Below are positions 25,755 to 34,118 of a stretch of DNA of 64,000 bases, piece by piece. Origin of the DNA: Roseomonas sp. AR75 (GTDB lineage: Bacteria > Pseudomonadota > Alphaproteobacteria > Acetobacterales > Acetobacteraceae). Numbering within the stretch: the first letter of the stretch is position 1; every line of letters starts with the position of its first letter. The stretch covers positions 62,001-126,000 of the forward strand of contig NZ_STGB01000004.1 of assembly GCF_005222815.1 (NCBI RefSeq), written 5' to 3'. Position numbers and translations under genes: made by a program. The notes beneath the pieces were generated by a model. It had not been told where the DNA came from. It searched no databases and saw only the letters and a program-made list of their open reading frames with translations.

Positions 25755-27326
25755 ATGAGCCGTCTGCAGCGCCTCCCTGCCGCCGGGCGCACGCGGCTGA
25801 CGCGGCACCTGGCGGGGCCGGGGTTCTGGCGGGCGCTGGCGATGGCCTTCGCGCTCGGCGCGGCCTCGGCGCTGGCGCTGCCGCCGGTGCATCTGGTGCC
25901 GGTGCTGCTGCTCACCCTGCCCGGCCTGTTCGTGATGGCGACCGAGGCACCAGGCTGGCGGAGGGCGGCCTGGATCGGGCTGGTGTGGGGCTGGGGCTTC
26001 CATGTCGCCGGGCTGCACTGGCTGACCAACGCCATCCTGACCGAGGCCGACCGCTATTGGTGGCTCGTGCCGATCGCCGTGCCGGCACTGGCCTTGCCGC
26101 TCGGCGCCTTCACCATCCTGCCCGCGCTCGGCGCCCGGCTGGCGCGGCCAGGCTGGCCGCGGCTGCTGGCCTTCGCCGCCGCCTGGACGGCGGCGGAGAT
26201 GCTGCGCGGCGTGCTGTTCACGGGCTTTCCCTGGAACCTGCTCGGCACGGTCTGGACCTTCGCCGCGCTGCCGATCCAGGCGGCGGCCTGGATCGGGGTG
26301 CATGGGCTGAGCCTGGCCACCGCCCTGCTCTGCCTGCTGCCGCTGCTGGGCCGGCGCGGCTGGCTCGCGGGCGCCGCCATGCTGGCGGGGTTCGGCGCCA
26401 TCGGCCTGATCCGCCTCTGGCCCGCCGAGCCCGAGCCGCATCCGGTCACCGTGGTGCTGGTGCAGGGCAATGTCGCGCAGGACCTGAAATGGCAGGCGGA
26501 GACGCGCTGGCCGATCTTCCGCCGCTACATCGAGCTGACGCGGGAGGGCGTCGAGCTGGCACAGCGGGAAGCACCGGAGACAAGGGTGCTGGCGATCTGG
26601 CCGGAGACGGCAAGCCCCTTCCTGCTCGCCACCGACCGGGAGGCCGCGCGTCTCGCGGCCCAGCCGCTGCCGCCGGAAGCGCTGCTGCTCGCCGGCACGG
26701 TGCGCGCGGAATTCGGCCCGGAGGGCAGGCCGACGCGCCTGTGGAACAGCCTGGTCGTGCTCGACCAGGCCGGGCAGGTGCTGGATGCGGTGGACAAGAC
26801 GCATCTGGTGCCGTTCGGCGAATACATGCCGCTGCGCGGCCTGCTGCCGGTGCGCATCGTGCATGGCGCGATGGATTTCAGCTCCGGCGGCGGGCTGCGG
26901 GCGGTGGCGCTGCCGGGCCTGCCGAGCTTCACGGGGCTAGTCTGCTACGAGGTGATCTTCCCCGGCGCCGTCACGCCCGCGCAGCGGCCCGGCTTCCTGG
27001 TGAACATCACCAACGACGCCTGGTTCGGCGTCTCGGCGGGTCCCTGGCAGCACCTCGCGGCGGCCCGTCTGCGCGCGGTCGAGGAAGCGCTGCCCCTGCT
27101 CCGGGCGGCGCAGACGGGGGTGTCAGCCGTCCTTGACGCCCGCGGGCGGACGGTTGCAAGCATGGGCCTTGCCCAAACCGGCGTGGTCGTCGCCCCCTTG
27201 CCGCGCGCCCTGGCCGCCACACCCTTTGCGCAGTGGGGATTGATCATTCCAATGGCACTGGTGGGTGTTTTCTGTATTCTGGCGGGGTTTGGCGCGATGA
27301 ACGAGAGCCGCCTCACGCGGCGATGA
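25755..27326 (+). CDS. lnt: Apolipoprotein N-acyltransferase
   Basis: Inner-membrane enzyme that adds the third acyl chain to lipoproteins. The N-terminal half (residues 1-225) has about six to seven hydrophobic segments; the C-terminal half is a nitrilase-type domain with the catalytic triad visible: Glu in WPETASPF (about 284), Lys in VDKTHLVPFGEYMP (about 348) and Cys in VCYEVIFP (about 397). NITNDAWFG and a final membrane helix complete it. The 523-residue length is normal. In many alphaproteobacteria lnt follows corC; here it is about 6 kb away from that cluster but still followed by its usual XRE regulator. Confidence 0.97.
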   Translation: MSRLQRLPAAGRTRLTRHLAGPGFWRALAMAFALGAASALALPPVHLVPVLLLTLPGLFVMATEAPGWRRAAWIGLVWGWGFHVAGLHWLTNAILTEADRYWWLVPIAVPALALPLGAFTILPALGARLARPGWPRLLAFAAAWTAAEMLRGVLFTGFPWNLLGTVWTFAALPIQAAAWIGVHGLSLATALLCLLPLLGRRGWLAGAAMLAGFGAIGLIRLWPAEPEPHPVTVVLVQGNVAQDLKWQAETRWPIFRRYIELTREGVELAQREAPETRVLAIWPETASPFLLATDREAARLAAQPLPPEALLLAGTVRAEFGPEGRPTRLWNSLVVLDQAGQVLDAVDKTHLVPFGEYMPLRGLLPVRIVHGAMDFSSGGGLRAVALPGLPSFTGLVCYEVIFPGAVTPAQRPGFLVNITNDAWFGVSAGPWQHLAAARLRAVEEALPLLRAAQTGVSAVLDARGRTVASMGLAQTGVVVAPLPRALAATPFAQWGLIIPMALVGVFCILAGFGAMNESRLTRR

Positions 27327-27369
27327 CTCGTCTGGCGGACCGTGTGCAGCCGCTGGTTGCGATCACAAA

Positions 27370-27417
27370 TTGAGATTTCTCAAAACAGTTGACAAAACAT
27401 GGAAGATGGCCTACTCG
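27370..27417 (+). promoter_or_regulatory. AT-rich promoter and operator candidate before the XRE regulator
   Basis: In this GC-rich window, 27362-27405 stands out as AT-rich. It holds the dyad TTGAGA-tt-TCTCAA (27370-27383) directly followed by a consensus -35 TTGACA (27389-27394); 17 bases later is TACTCG (27412-27417), a poor -10. The dyad next to the -35 box is where an autoregulating XRE repressor would bind. The start codon of the regulator is about 120 bases downstream. Confidence 0.45.
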
Positions 27418-27535
27418 TCATCCCCGGGCGGACGGCGTTCTCGCGACACGGTCCGGTTGGCGCAGTGCCCAGGCCAGGATGGTCAACCCACGGCCAGATG
27501 GGATGATGGGGGCGATGAGTTTCGGAGACGTGGCC

Positions 27536-27979
27536 ATGGCGGGTGACGACGTCGTGGAGCGGTCGGAGCGGGAGCACCGGCCGAGTCCCATTGACGTGCA
27601 TGTTGGCAGCAGGGTGCGGCTGCGGCGGACCCTGCTCGGGATGAGCCAGGAGAAGCTGGGCGAGGCGCTCGGGCTGACCTTCCAACAGGTACAGAAGTAT
27701 GAGCGCGGGGTGAACCGGATCGGCGCAAGCCGCCTGTTCGACCTGTCCCGTGTGCTGGACGTGCCGATCGGCTTCTTCTTCGACGACATGCCGCCCGAGA
27801 TGGGCGGCGAGAAGAACCGCCGCTTCACGGGCTTCCAGGAGAGCCAGGACGGGTTCGAGGACGACACGCTGCACCGGCGCGAGACGCTGGAGCTGGTGCG
27901 GGCCTATTACCGCATCACCGATCCTTCGGTGCGCAAGCGCGTCTTCGACCTGATCAAGAGCCTGGCGCCGACCGAATAG
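27536..27979 (+). CDS. XRE-family helix-turn-helix transcriptional regulator
   Basis: The 147-residue protein has an N-terminal Cro/C1-type helix-turn-helix (VGSRVRLRRTLLGMSQEKLG, then LGLTFQQVQKYERGVNRIG, residues about 25-65) and a C-terminal region DTLHRRETLELVRAYYRIT typical of the alphaproteobacterial XRE family that usually sits after lnt and before metK. The start at 27536 is preceded by GGAG at 27524-27527; ATG 27515 is an alternative. A dyad upstream suggests autoregulation. Related regulators control surface and biofilm traits, but the targets here are unknown. Confidence 0.9.
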   Translation: MAGDDVVERSEREHRPSPIDVHVGSRVRLRRTLLGMSQEKLGEALGLTFQQVQKYERGVNRIGASRLFDLSRVLDVPIGFFFDDMPPEMGGEKNRRFTGFQESQDGFEDDTLHRRETLELVRAYYRITDPSVRKRVFDLIKSLAPTE

Positions 27980-27994
27980 CCCCGGCGCCCCGCT

Positions 27995-28501
27995 TCACTC
28001 CCTGAGCTGGGGATTGTCGAAGCGGGGCGTGCGGTAGCTGCGCAGCGCCGCATCCAGCGCATCCGCCAGCTCCTGCTTCGCCTCCGGCGCGAGGAAGCGG
28101 CCGATCTCCACGCTTCTTCCACGGGCGGAGGCGCGCAGCACCGGCACGGCGCCGGCGCGCTCCTCCATGTCAAGCCGCGCCCAATAGGGCTCAAGCCGCG
28201 TCTCCTCCGCGGCGCCGCGGCGATCCCGCCGGCGCACCAGCAGCCCGTCCTCGGTCAGCAGGATGGTCTCCACTGCTGCCTGGCTCCAATGCCGGTGCAG
28301 CGCCACCAGGCCGAACACCAGCAGGAACTCGCCACCCAGGAAGCCCAGCACGGGCCAGGCGCCCAGCACGGCGAACAGCACGGCAGGCACCATCGCCGCC
28401 GCGGCCGCCAGGCCGAGGAACCAGCGCATGCCGCGCGCCGAGAGTCCGCCCGGGGGGCGGCTGACCGCCTCGAACAACACCACCTTTCCCGACCCTGCCA
28501 T
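27995..28501 (-). CDS. DUF2244 membrane protein
   Basis: The 168-residue product has two adjacent membrane segments (LGLAAAAAMVPAVLFAVLGA and FLGGEFLLVFGLVAL, about residues 28-65) followed by a cytoplasmic beta-rich domain with LLTEDGLLVRRRD and EPYWARLDME. This layout and the PPGGLSARGMRW start are typical of DUF2244, often encoded next to nth or cytochrome oxidase genes in alphaproteobacteria. Its function is not established. It is divergent from nth. Confidence 0.87.
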   Translation of the reverse strand: MAGSGKVVLFEAVSRPPGGLSARGMRWFLGLAAAAAMVPAVLFAVLGAWPVLGFLGGEFLLVFGLVALHRHWSQAAVETILLTEDGLLVRRRDRRGAAEETRLEPYWARLDMEERAGAVPVLRASARGRSVEIGRFLAPEAKQELADALDAALRSYRTPRFDNPQLRE

Positions 28502-28512
28502 CGTCGCCCATC

Positions 28513-28548
28513 CTACAGCCTGATCCGCTTTCGTGGATCACGCTGCAG
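28513..28548. repeat. Small hairpin repeat with core GATCCGCTTTCGTGGATC
   Basis: CTACAGCcTGATCC pairs with GGATCAcGCTGCAG around a short loop containing GCTTTCGT. The core recurs with one change as GATCCGCTTTCGCGGATC at 40918-40935. This copy lies in the divergent gap between DUF2244 and nth (28502-28629), so it is unlikely to be a plain terminator. The rest of the gap shows nothing I can name. Confidence 0.65.
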
Positions 28549-28629
28549 CCTTCGAATAAGCGGCTGATTCAACGCCAGGGCGATTCCGCGCCCGCTGATC
28601 AGACGCCAGGACGCCAGATCCCCGACGCC

Positions 28630-29346
28630 ATGCCCCGCCCGAAATCCTCCGCCGCCACGCCGCTGCATGGCAGTGCCACCGCCCCGCGCCGCGCCCGCGC
28701 CATGAACGCGACCCAGGCCGGCGCCTTCCTGCGCGCGCTTGCCACCGCGAACCCGGCGCCGGAGACGGAGTTGCACTACCGCGACCCCTTCACCCTGCTG
28801 GTCGCCGTCGTGCTCTCCGCGCAGGCCACTGATGCTTCCGTCAACAAGGCGACCGCCACCCTGTTCGAGGCCGCGCCGTCGCCGGAGGCCATGGCCGCGC
28901 TCGGCGAGGCGGGGATCGGCCCGCATATCCGCCGCATCGGCCTGTGGCAGGGCAAGGCGCGCAACGTCGCGGCACTCGCCCGCATGCTGATCGAGCGGCA
29001 TGGCGGTCAGGTGCCGAACGATCGCGCGGCGCTGGAGGCGCTGCCGGGCGTCGGCCGCAAGACCGCCAATGTGGTGCTCAACGTCGCCTTCGGGCAGGAC
29101 ACCATGGCGGTGGACACGCACATCTTCCGGCTCGGCAACCGCACCGGCCTGGCGCCGGGCAGGACGCCGCGCGACGTGGAGGATGCGCTGGTGCGCAAAT
29201 GCCCGCCGGAGCTGCTGCGGGACGCGCATCACTGGCTGATCCTGCACGGGCGGTACGTGTGCAAGGCGCGCATGCCGGAATGCTGGCGTTGCCCCGCCAT
29301 CGCCTTCTGCAACTACCGCGACAAGGTCCTCGTGCCGCCGGGTTGA
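28630..29346 (+). CDS. nth: Endonuclease III
   Basis: DNA glycosylase/AP lyase that removes oxidised pyrimidines. The 238-residue protein has the helix-hairpin-helix LEALPGVGRKTANVVLNVAF with catalytic Lys, the catalytic Asp in VDTHIFRLGNRTG, and the [4Fe-4S] cysteines C-X6-C-X2-C-X5-C at about 211, 218, 221 and 227. VVLSAQATDASVNKATATLF is the family N-terminal signature. The first 24 residues are an extension relative to short Nth proteins; ATG 28702 is an alternative start. Confidence 0.97.
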   Translation: MPRPKSSAATPLHGSATAPRRARAMNATQAGAFLRALATANPAPETELHYRDPFTLLVAVVLSAQATDASVNKATATLFEAAPSPEAMAALGEAGIGPHIRRIGLWQGKARNVAALARMLIERHGGQVPNDRAALEALPGVGRKTANVVLNVAFGQDTMAVDTHIFRLGNRTGLAPGRTPRDVEDALVRKCPPELLRDAHHWLILHGRYVCKARMPECWRCPAIAFCNYRDKVLVPPG

Positions 29347-29527
29347 GCCGGCGCGGGTCTGCTGTCCCGCCAGCGTATACGTCGGCCCGGAACCGCGCCG
29401 CGACACCGCGCGTTTCCGCGATATCCAGGACGTCCAGGCGTTCCCGGGCAGCGGCGGTGACCTCGCCGCGCGGCAGGCTTTGCCGTGCCCCGGATGCCGG
29501 CCCACCTGATCTTTTGGGAGTAGGGGA

Positions 29528-30736
29528 ATGAACGGGGCTCCGCCTTGTCCACACCGCGGCGACGACCCGCGGAGCGTTCTGCTCGTCCTGTCGCATCTGC
29601 GGTGGGACTTCGTGTTCCAGCGCCCGCAGCAGCTGATGACGCGCGCCGCCGCCACGCATGAGGTGCTGTTCTTCGAGGAGCCGGTCGAGGGCGACGTCGC
29701 GGAACCCCGCCTCGAGCGGATGCCGCGCCAGGCGGGCGTGACGGTGCTGCGGCCGGTGCTGCCGCGCGGCCTGGCGCCGGCGGACTCCGTCGCCGCGCAG
29801 CGCGCGCTGCTGGCGCAGGAACGCGCCGCGATCAAGGGCCGCCCGCTGGTCACCTGGTTCTATTCGCCGATGTTCATGCCGGTGGCGGGCGACCTTCCGG
29901 CCGACGCCGTCGTCTATGACTGCATGGACGAGCTGTCCGCCTTCCGCGGCGCGCCGCCGGAGATGCTGGAGATGGAGAGCCGCCTGCTGGCGCGCGCCGA
30001 CCTCGTCTTCACCGGCGGGCGGAGCCTGTACGAGGCGAAGCGCGACCGGCACACATCGGTGCATTGCTTCCCCTCCTCGATCGACGCGGCGCATTTCGGC
30101 CGCGCGCGGGAGAGCGTGGCGGAGCCGGAGGCGCTGCGCGGCATCGCGCATCCGCGCATCGGCTTCTTCGGCGTGGTGGATGAGCGGATGGACCTCGGGC
30201 TCGTCGCCGCGATGGCGGCGCTGCGGCCCGACTGGTCGTTCTGCATGATCGGGCCGGTGGTGAAGATCGACCCGGCCTCGTTGCCGCAGGCGCCGAACCT
30301 GCATTGGCTCGGTCCCTGCGACTATGCCGACCTGCCGGAGCACCTGGCGCATTGGGACCTGGGCTTCATGCCCTTCGCGCTGAACGAGAGCACGCGCTTC
30401 ATCAGCCCGACCAAGACGCCGGAATTCCTCGCCGCAGGCCTGCCGCTGGTCTCGACGCCCGTCACCGACGTGGTGCGCGACTACGGCGATTCCGGGCTGG
30501 TCGAGATCGCGGCGGATGCGCCGGAGATGGCGGGCAAGCTCGCGCTGCTGCTGGACCGCCCGAAGGAGACCTGGCTGAAGCGCGTGGACACGCGCCTTGC
30601 CGCCGGCTCCTGGGACCGGACCTGGGACCAGATGGCCGGCCTCCTGCATTCCGTTCAGGACAATCGCCCGCGCGAAGGCGGGCTGCTGCAGCGCGTGAAA
30701 CGCGTGCTGCGCCCGGTGGAGGCCGCCCATGTTTGA
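29528..30736 (+). CDS. Glycosyltransferase (GT-B fold), linked to UDP-galactopyranose mutase
   Basis: The 402-residue protein has an N-terminal lobe with VLLVLSHLRWDFVFQRPQQLMTRAA, a pattern typical of GT-B transferases encoded next to Glf, and a C-terminal donor-binding lobe with GFFGVVDERMDLGLVAAMA, LHWLGPCDYADLPEHLAHWD and TPEFLAAGLPLVSTPVTDVV. The ribosome-binding site GGAGTAGGGG precedes the ATG. It overlaps glf by eight bases. The pair suggests use of UDP-galactofuranose in a surface polysaccharide, but the acceptor and even the sugar are inferred. Confidence 0.85.
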   Translation: MNGAPPCPHRGDDPRSVLLVLSHLRWDFVFQRPQQLMTRAAATHEVLFFEEPVEGDVAEPRLERMPRQAGVTVLRPVLPRGLAPADSVAAQRALLAQERAAIKGRPLVTWFYSPMFMPVAGDLPADAVVYDCMDELSAFRGAPPEMLEMESRLLARADLVFTGGRSLYEAKRDRHTSVHCFPSSIDAAHFGRARESVAEPEALRGIAHPRIGFFGVVDERMDLGLVAAMAALRPDWSFCMIGPVVKIDPASLPQAPNLHWLGPCDYADLPEHLAHWDLGFMPFALNESTRFISPTKTPEFLAAGLPLVSTPVTDVVRDYGDSGLVEIAADAPEMAGKLALLLDRPKETWLKRVDTRLAAGSWDRTWDQMAGLLHSVQDNRPREGGLLQRVKRVLRPVEAAHV

Positions 30737-31898
30737 CTGGCTCATCGTCGGCGCGGGTTTCGCCGGCTCGGTCCTGGCGGAGCGCATCGCCACGCAGCGC
30801 GGCGAGCGCGTGCTGGTGGTGGACCGGCGCGACCACATCGGCGGCAATGCCTATGACCACCTCGATGCGGCGGGCGTGCTGATCCATCGCTACGGCCCGC
30901 ACATCTTCCACACCAACAGCGAGCAGATCTTTTCGCACCTTTCGCAGTTCACCGCCTGGCGACCCTACGAGCACCGCGTGCTGGCGCAGGTGCGCAGCCC
31001 GACGACTGGCGAGGATGTTCAGGTGCCGATCCCCATCAACCTCGACACCATCAACCGCCTCTACGGCCTGTCGCTGACGGAGGAGGAGGTCGAGGGCTGG
31101 CTGGAAGCGCGCGCCGAGCCGATGCAGCAGGTCCGCACCAGCGAGGATGTCGTGGTCGGCAAGGTCGGGCGCGAGCTCTACGAGCTGTTCTTCCGCGGCT
31201 ACACGCGCAAGCAGTGGGCGCTTGACCCGAGCGAGCTGGACAAGTCCGTGACGGCGCGCGTGCCGACGCGCACCAACCGCGACGACCGCTACTTCACCGA
31301 CCGCTTCCAGGCGATGCCGGCGGAAGGCTACACGGCGATGTTCCGGCGCATGCTGGACCATCCGCTGATCACGGTGCGGACCGGCATGGACTGGTCGGAG
31401 GCGCGCAAGCGCTTCTCCTTCCGCCGCCTGGTCTGGACGGGTCCGGTGGACGAGTATTTCGGCTTCCGCTTCGGCAAGCTGCCCTATCGCAGCCTGCGCT
31501 TCCGGCACGAGACGCTGGACCGGGAATGGGCTCTGCCGACCGGCACGGTGAACCACCCGGGGGAAGCGACGCCCTTCACCCGCGTCTCCGAATACAAGTG
31601 GATGACGGGCCAGGTGCATCCGAAGACCAGCGTCACCTACGAGTTCCCGAGCGCCGATGGCGACCCGTACTACCCGATCCCGCGCCCGGAGAACGCCGCG
31701 CTCTACAAGCGCTACGAGGCGCTGGCCGATGCCGAGCGCGACACCTGGTTCGTCGGGCGGCTGGCGACTTATCGCTACTACAACATGGACCAGGTGGTGG
31801 GTCAGGCGCTGGCGACCTTCGAGCGGATCGAGAAGACGGTGCCGCGCGAAGCCGCCAACGAGAACCGCGCGGCGGCCCGCGTCGCGGCGGGGGACTGA
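30729..31898 (+). CDS. glf: UDP-galactopyranose mutase
   Basis: Flavoenzyme that interconverts UDP-galactopyranose and UDP-galactofuranose. The 389-residue sequence begins with the FAD-binding DWLIVGAGFAGSVLAERIA and VLVVDRRDHIGGNAYDH, then GPHIFHTNSEQIF, the substrate-region FFRGYTRKQWALDP, and RVSEYKWMTGQ near residue 290. YEYPIP-like PYYPIPRPENAALYKRYE and the C-terminal LATYRYYNMDQVV are all family signatures. It follows the glycosyltransferase in one operon. Confidence 0.97.
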   Translation: MFDWLIVGAGFAGSVLAERIATQRGERVLVVDRRDHIGGNAYDHLDAAGVLIHRYGPHIFHTNSEQIFSHLSQFTAWRPYEHRVLAQVRSPTTGEDVQVPIPINLDTINRLYGLSLTEEEVEGWLEARAEPMQQVRTSEDVVVGKVGRELYELFFRGYTRKQWALDPSELDKSVTARVPTRTNRDDRYFTDRFQAMPAEGYTAMFRRMLDHPLITVRTGMDWSEARKRFSFRRLVWTGPVDEYFGFRFGKLPYRSLRFRHETLDREWALPTGTVNHPGEATPFTRVSEYKWMTGQVHPKTSVTYEFPSADGDPYYPIPRPENAALYKRYEALADAERDTWFVGRLATYRYYNMDQVVGQALATFERIEKTVPREAANENRAAARVAAGD

Positions 31899-31903
31899 CG
31901 CGC

Positions 31904-33136
31904 CTACGGCGCGACGGTCACTTCCGATCCATCCGCGGCGAGGGCGGTCACCACCACCTCGCCGCGGCCGGTCGCCGCGAGCTCCGCGACCAGCCTTTGC
32001 GCAAGGCGCAACCCTGCCGCGGCATGCGCCTCCCGCTCCGCGGGCGACCAGGGCGGCAGGCGGTCTTCCGAGTCCCACTCCACCGCGTTCTGCAATTCGG
32101 AATCCCAGTCGAGCAGCGCCTGCGCAAGGCTCCAGGAGAGGCCGAAGCGGTTCGGGTCGATCGGCCGCGGCATCTCCGGATCCTCGTCCAGGGACCATAA
32201 GGGCCATTCGCCTAGGACCGAGGCAACGCGCACGCGCCGCGCCATGCGCTCCGGCGCCCGCCGTCGCGGCAGCGGCGCGAAGTCCACGGCCTCCGCCCCC
32301 AGCCTTGTCCGCAGCGAGTCGAGGATCGGGCGGCCCGCCGCTTCCAGCCGCGCCGCATCCGCGGGTGCGCGCAGCGCGCAGCGCCAGGGATCGTCGGGAT
32401 CGGCCAGTTCCGCGAACAGGGCGAGCCAGGCTTCCGTGGCACGGAACTCCTCGCGGCTGAGCAGCGCGTCGCTTTCCCACTCCGGCAGCGGCGCGAGCGT
32501 TGTCGCGTCGAACAGCGCGCCGTCGCGCCAGCTTGGCATCAGCAGCAGCCCCGTCTTCCGCGGCGCGCCCTCGAAGCTGGTCGCGCCATGGCCGGGCAGC
32601 GGCCGCGCCGCGCGCCATTGCCGCAGCGCGAAGCCGCCGAGCGCCAGCCCAAAGCCGGCAGCCAGCCCCAGCGACGGCCAGCCCGCCTCCGCCACCGGCA
32701 GCAGCAGCCCGCGCCACCACGCGGCCAGCACCACCGCGGTGACGCCGAGATGCAGCCAGAAGGCGCGGCGCGTGGCGGCGCGGCCCTGTTCGTCCGGCGC
32801 GTCCCAGGGATCGAGGAAGCGCGGCGCGAGCACGCCGAGATAGAGCGCCTGCAAGGCGGCGCCGAGCAGGAACAGCGGCGCGGCCGGCGCCAGCAGCAGC
32901 GCCAGCGCGATCCCGCCGCCGCCCACCAGCACCAGATTCGCCGACAGCCAGGCGGTGCGGCGCATCGCCGCGCGGGTCTCGCGTGGATCGGGGGCGCCGA
33001 TCGCCGCGATCATGCGGTCCATCAGCGCCCACATCGCGGCCTTGCGCAGCCCGGCGACGCTGCCCACCGCATAGAAGGCGCCGAACAGGCGCAGCACGAT
33101 CTCGGCCGCGAGCAGGCTGCTGCCGGGCTGCGTCAT
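31904..33136 (-). CDS. Uncharacterised membrane protein, 410 residues
   Basis: I do not recognise the family. The N-terminal 190 residues carry about five hydrophobic segments: LLAAEIVLRLFGAFYAVGSV, NLVLVGGGGIALALLLAPA, LFLLGAALQALYLGVLA, FWLHLGVTAVVLAAWW and LGLAAGFGLALGGFAL. The C-terminal half is soluble and tryptophan- and acid-rich, with SWRDGALFDATTLAPLPEWE and FGLSWSLAQALLDWDSELQN. I start at 33136 (MTQPGSSLLAAE), where the first membrane helix follows; the upstream frame is arginine-rich and implausible. It lies 34 bases after corC on the same strand. Confidence 0.75.
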   Translation of the reverse strand: MTQPGSSLLAAEIVLRLFGAFYAVGSVAGLRKAAMWALMDRMIAAIGAPDPRETRAAMRRTAWLSANLVLVGGGGIALALLLAPAAPLFLLGAALQALYLGVLAPRFLDPWDAPDEQGRAATRRAFWLHLGVTAVVLAAWWRGLLLPVAEAGWPSLGLAAGFGLALGGFALRQWRAARPLPGHGATSFEGAPRKTGLLLMPSWRDGALFDATTLAPLPEWESDALLSREEFRATEAWLALFAELADPDDPWRCALRAPADAARLEAAGRPILDSLRTRLGAEAVDFAPLPRRRAPERMARRVRVASVLGEWPLWSLDEDPEMPRPIDPNRFGLSWSLAQALLDWDSELQNAVEWDSEDRLPPWSPAEREAHAAAGLRLAQRLVAELAATGRGEVVVTALAADGSEVTVAP

Positions 33137-33170
33137 CGCCTGGCTGGTCCGCGCGCGGCCGGCCGCGCTT

Positions 33171-34118
33171 CTATTCCGCCGCCTGCCGCGGCGCTTCGCC
33201 CAGCACGCCCGGGCGCCGCACGCGCAGCCGCCGGATGCGCCGCGCATCCGCTTCCAGCACGCGGAACTCCAGGCCGGTTTCGTGGCTGATCAGCTCGCCG
33301 CGCGCCGGCACGCGGCCGGCCAGGGTGAAGACCAGGCCCCCGACGGTGTCGATGTCCGCGGCGCGTTCCTCATCGGTCAGCACGGGGCCCAGCCGCTTCT
33401 CGAACTCCTCGATGGTGGTGCGGGCGTCGAGCTCCATCGTGCCGTCGGGACGCTCGACGATGGTGACCGTCGCCACCTCGTCATGCTCGTCGCTGATGTC
33501 GCCGACGATGGTCTCGACCAGATCCTCGATGGTGACGAGGCCGTCGATGCCGCCGTACTCGTCCACCACCAGCGCCATGTGGATGCGCTGCGCGCGCATC
33601 TGCAGCAGCAGGTCCAGCACCGGGATCTGCGGCACCACCAGCAGCGGCCGGCGCAGGATGTTCTTCAGCGAGAAGGTGGAGGGATCGCGCCCCACGGCCG
33701 CGAACACGTCCTTGATGTGGACCATGCCCACGATCTCGTCGAGGTTGCCGCGATAGACCGGGAAGCGGCTGTGGCCTTCCTTCTGGATCACGCGGATGGC
33801 CTGTTCCAGCGTCAGATCCTCCGGCATCGCGACGATGTCGGCGCGCGGCAGCATCACGTCGTAGGCCGCCTTGTCGCGCAGCCGCAGCACGTTGCCGAGC
33901 AGGATGCGCTCATGCGGGTCGAGGCCGGTCTCCTCGTCGTCCTCCCGCTTCTCGTGGTCGTGGCGCTGCGGCGCCTCCAGCAGTTCCTCGAAGCGGTCGC
34001 GGACGCTTTCCGCCTCGCGCTTCCGCAGCAGACCCTGCAGGCGCCAGAAGAAGCTGTTGCGCCGGTCGCGTTCGGAGGCGCCGTTGGCGCCGCTGCCATG
34101 GCCGTTGCCGCCGCTCAT
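33171..34118 (-). CDS. corC: CorC-type CBS-domain protein (HlyC/CorC family)
   Basis: The 315-residue soluble protein has two CBS domains (DIVAMPEDLTLEQAIRVIQK through FPVYRGNLDEIVGMVHIKD, and LLLQMRAQRIHMALVVDEYG through GLVTIEDLVETIVGDI) and a C-terminal CorC/HlyC transporter-associated domain (DIDTVGGLVFTLAGRVPARG). It lacks the DUF21 membrane domain, as CorC does. Members affect magnesium/cobalt homeostasis. It overlaps ybeY by four bases in the miaB-phoH-ybeY-corC operon. Confidence 0.93.
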   Translation of the reverse strand: MSGGNGHGSGANGASERDRRNSFFWRLQGLLRKREAESVRDRFEELLEAPQRHDHEKREDDEETGLDPHERILLGNVLRLRDKAAYDVMLPRADIVAMPEDLTLEQAIRVIQKEGHSRFPVYRGNLDEIVGMVHIKDVFAAVGRDPSTFSLKNILRRPLLVVPQIPVLDLLLQMRAQRIHMALVVDEYGGIDGLVTIEDLVETIVGDISDEHDEVATVTIVERPDGTMELDARTTIEEFEKRLGPVLTDEERAADIDTVGGLVFTLAGRVPARGELISHETGLEFRVLEADARRIRRLRVRRPGVLGEAPRQAAE

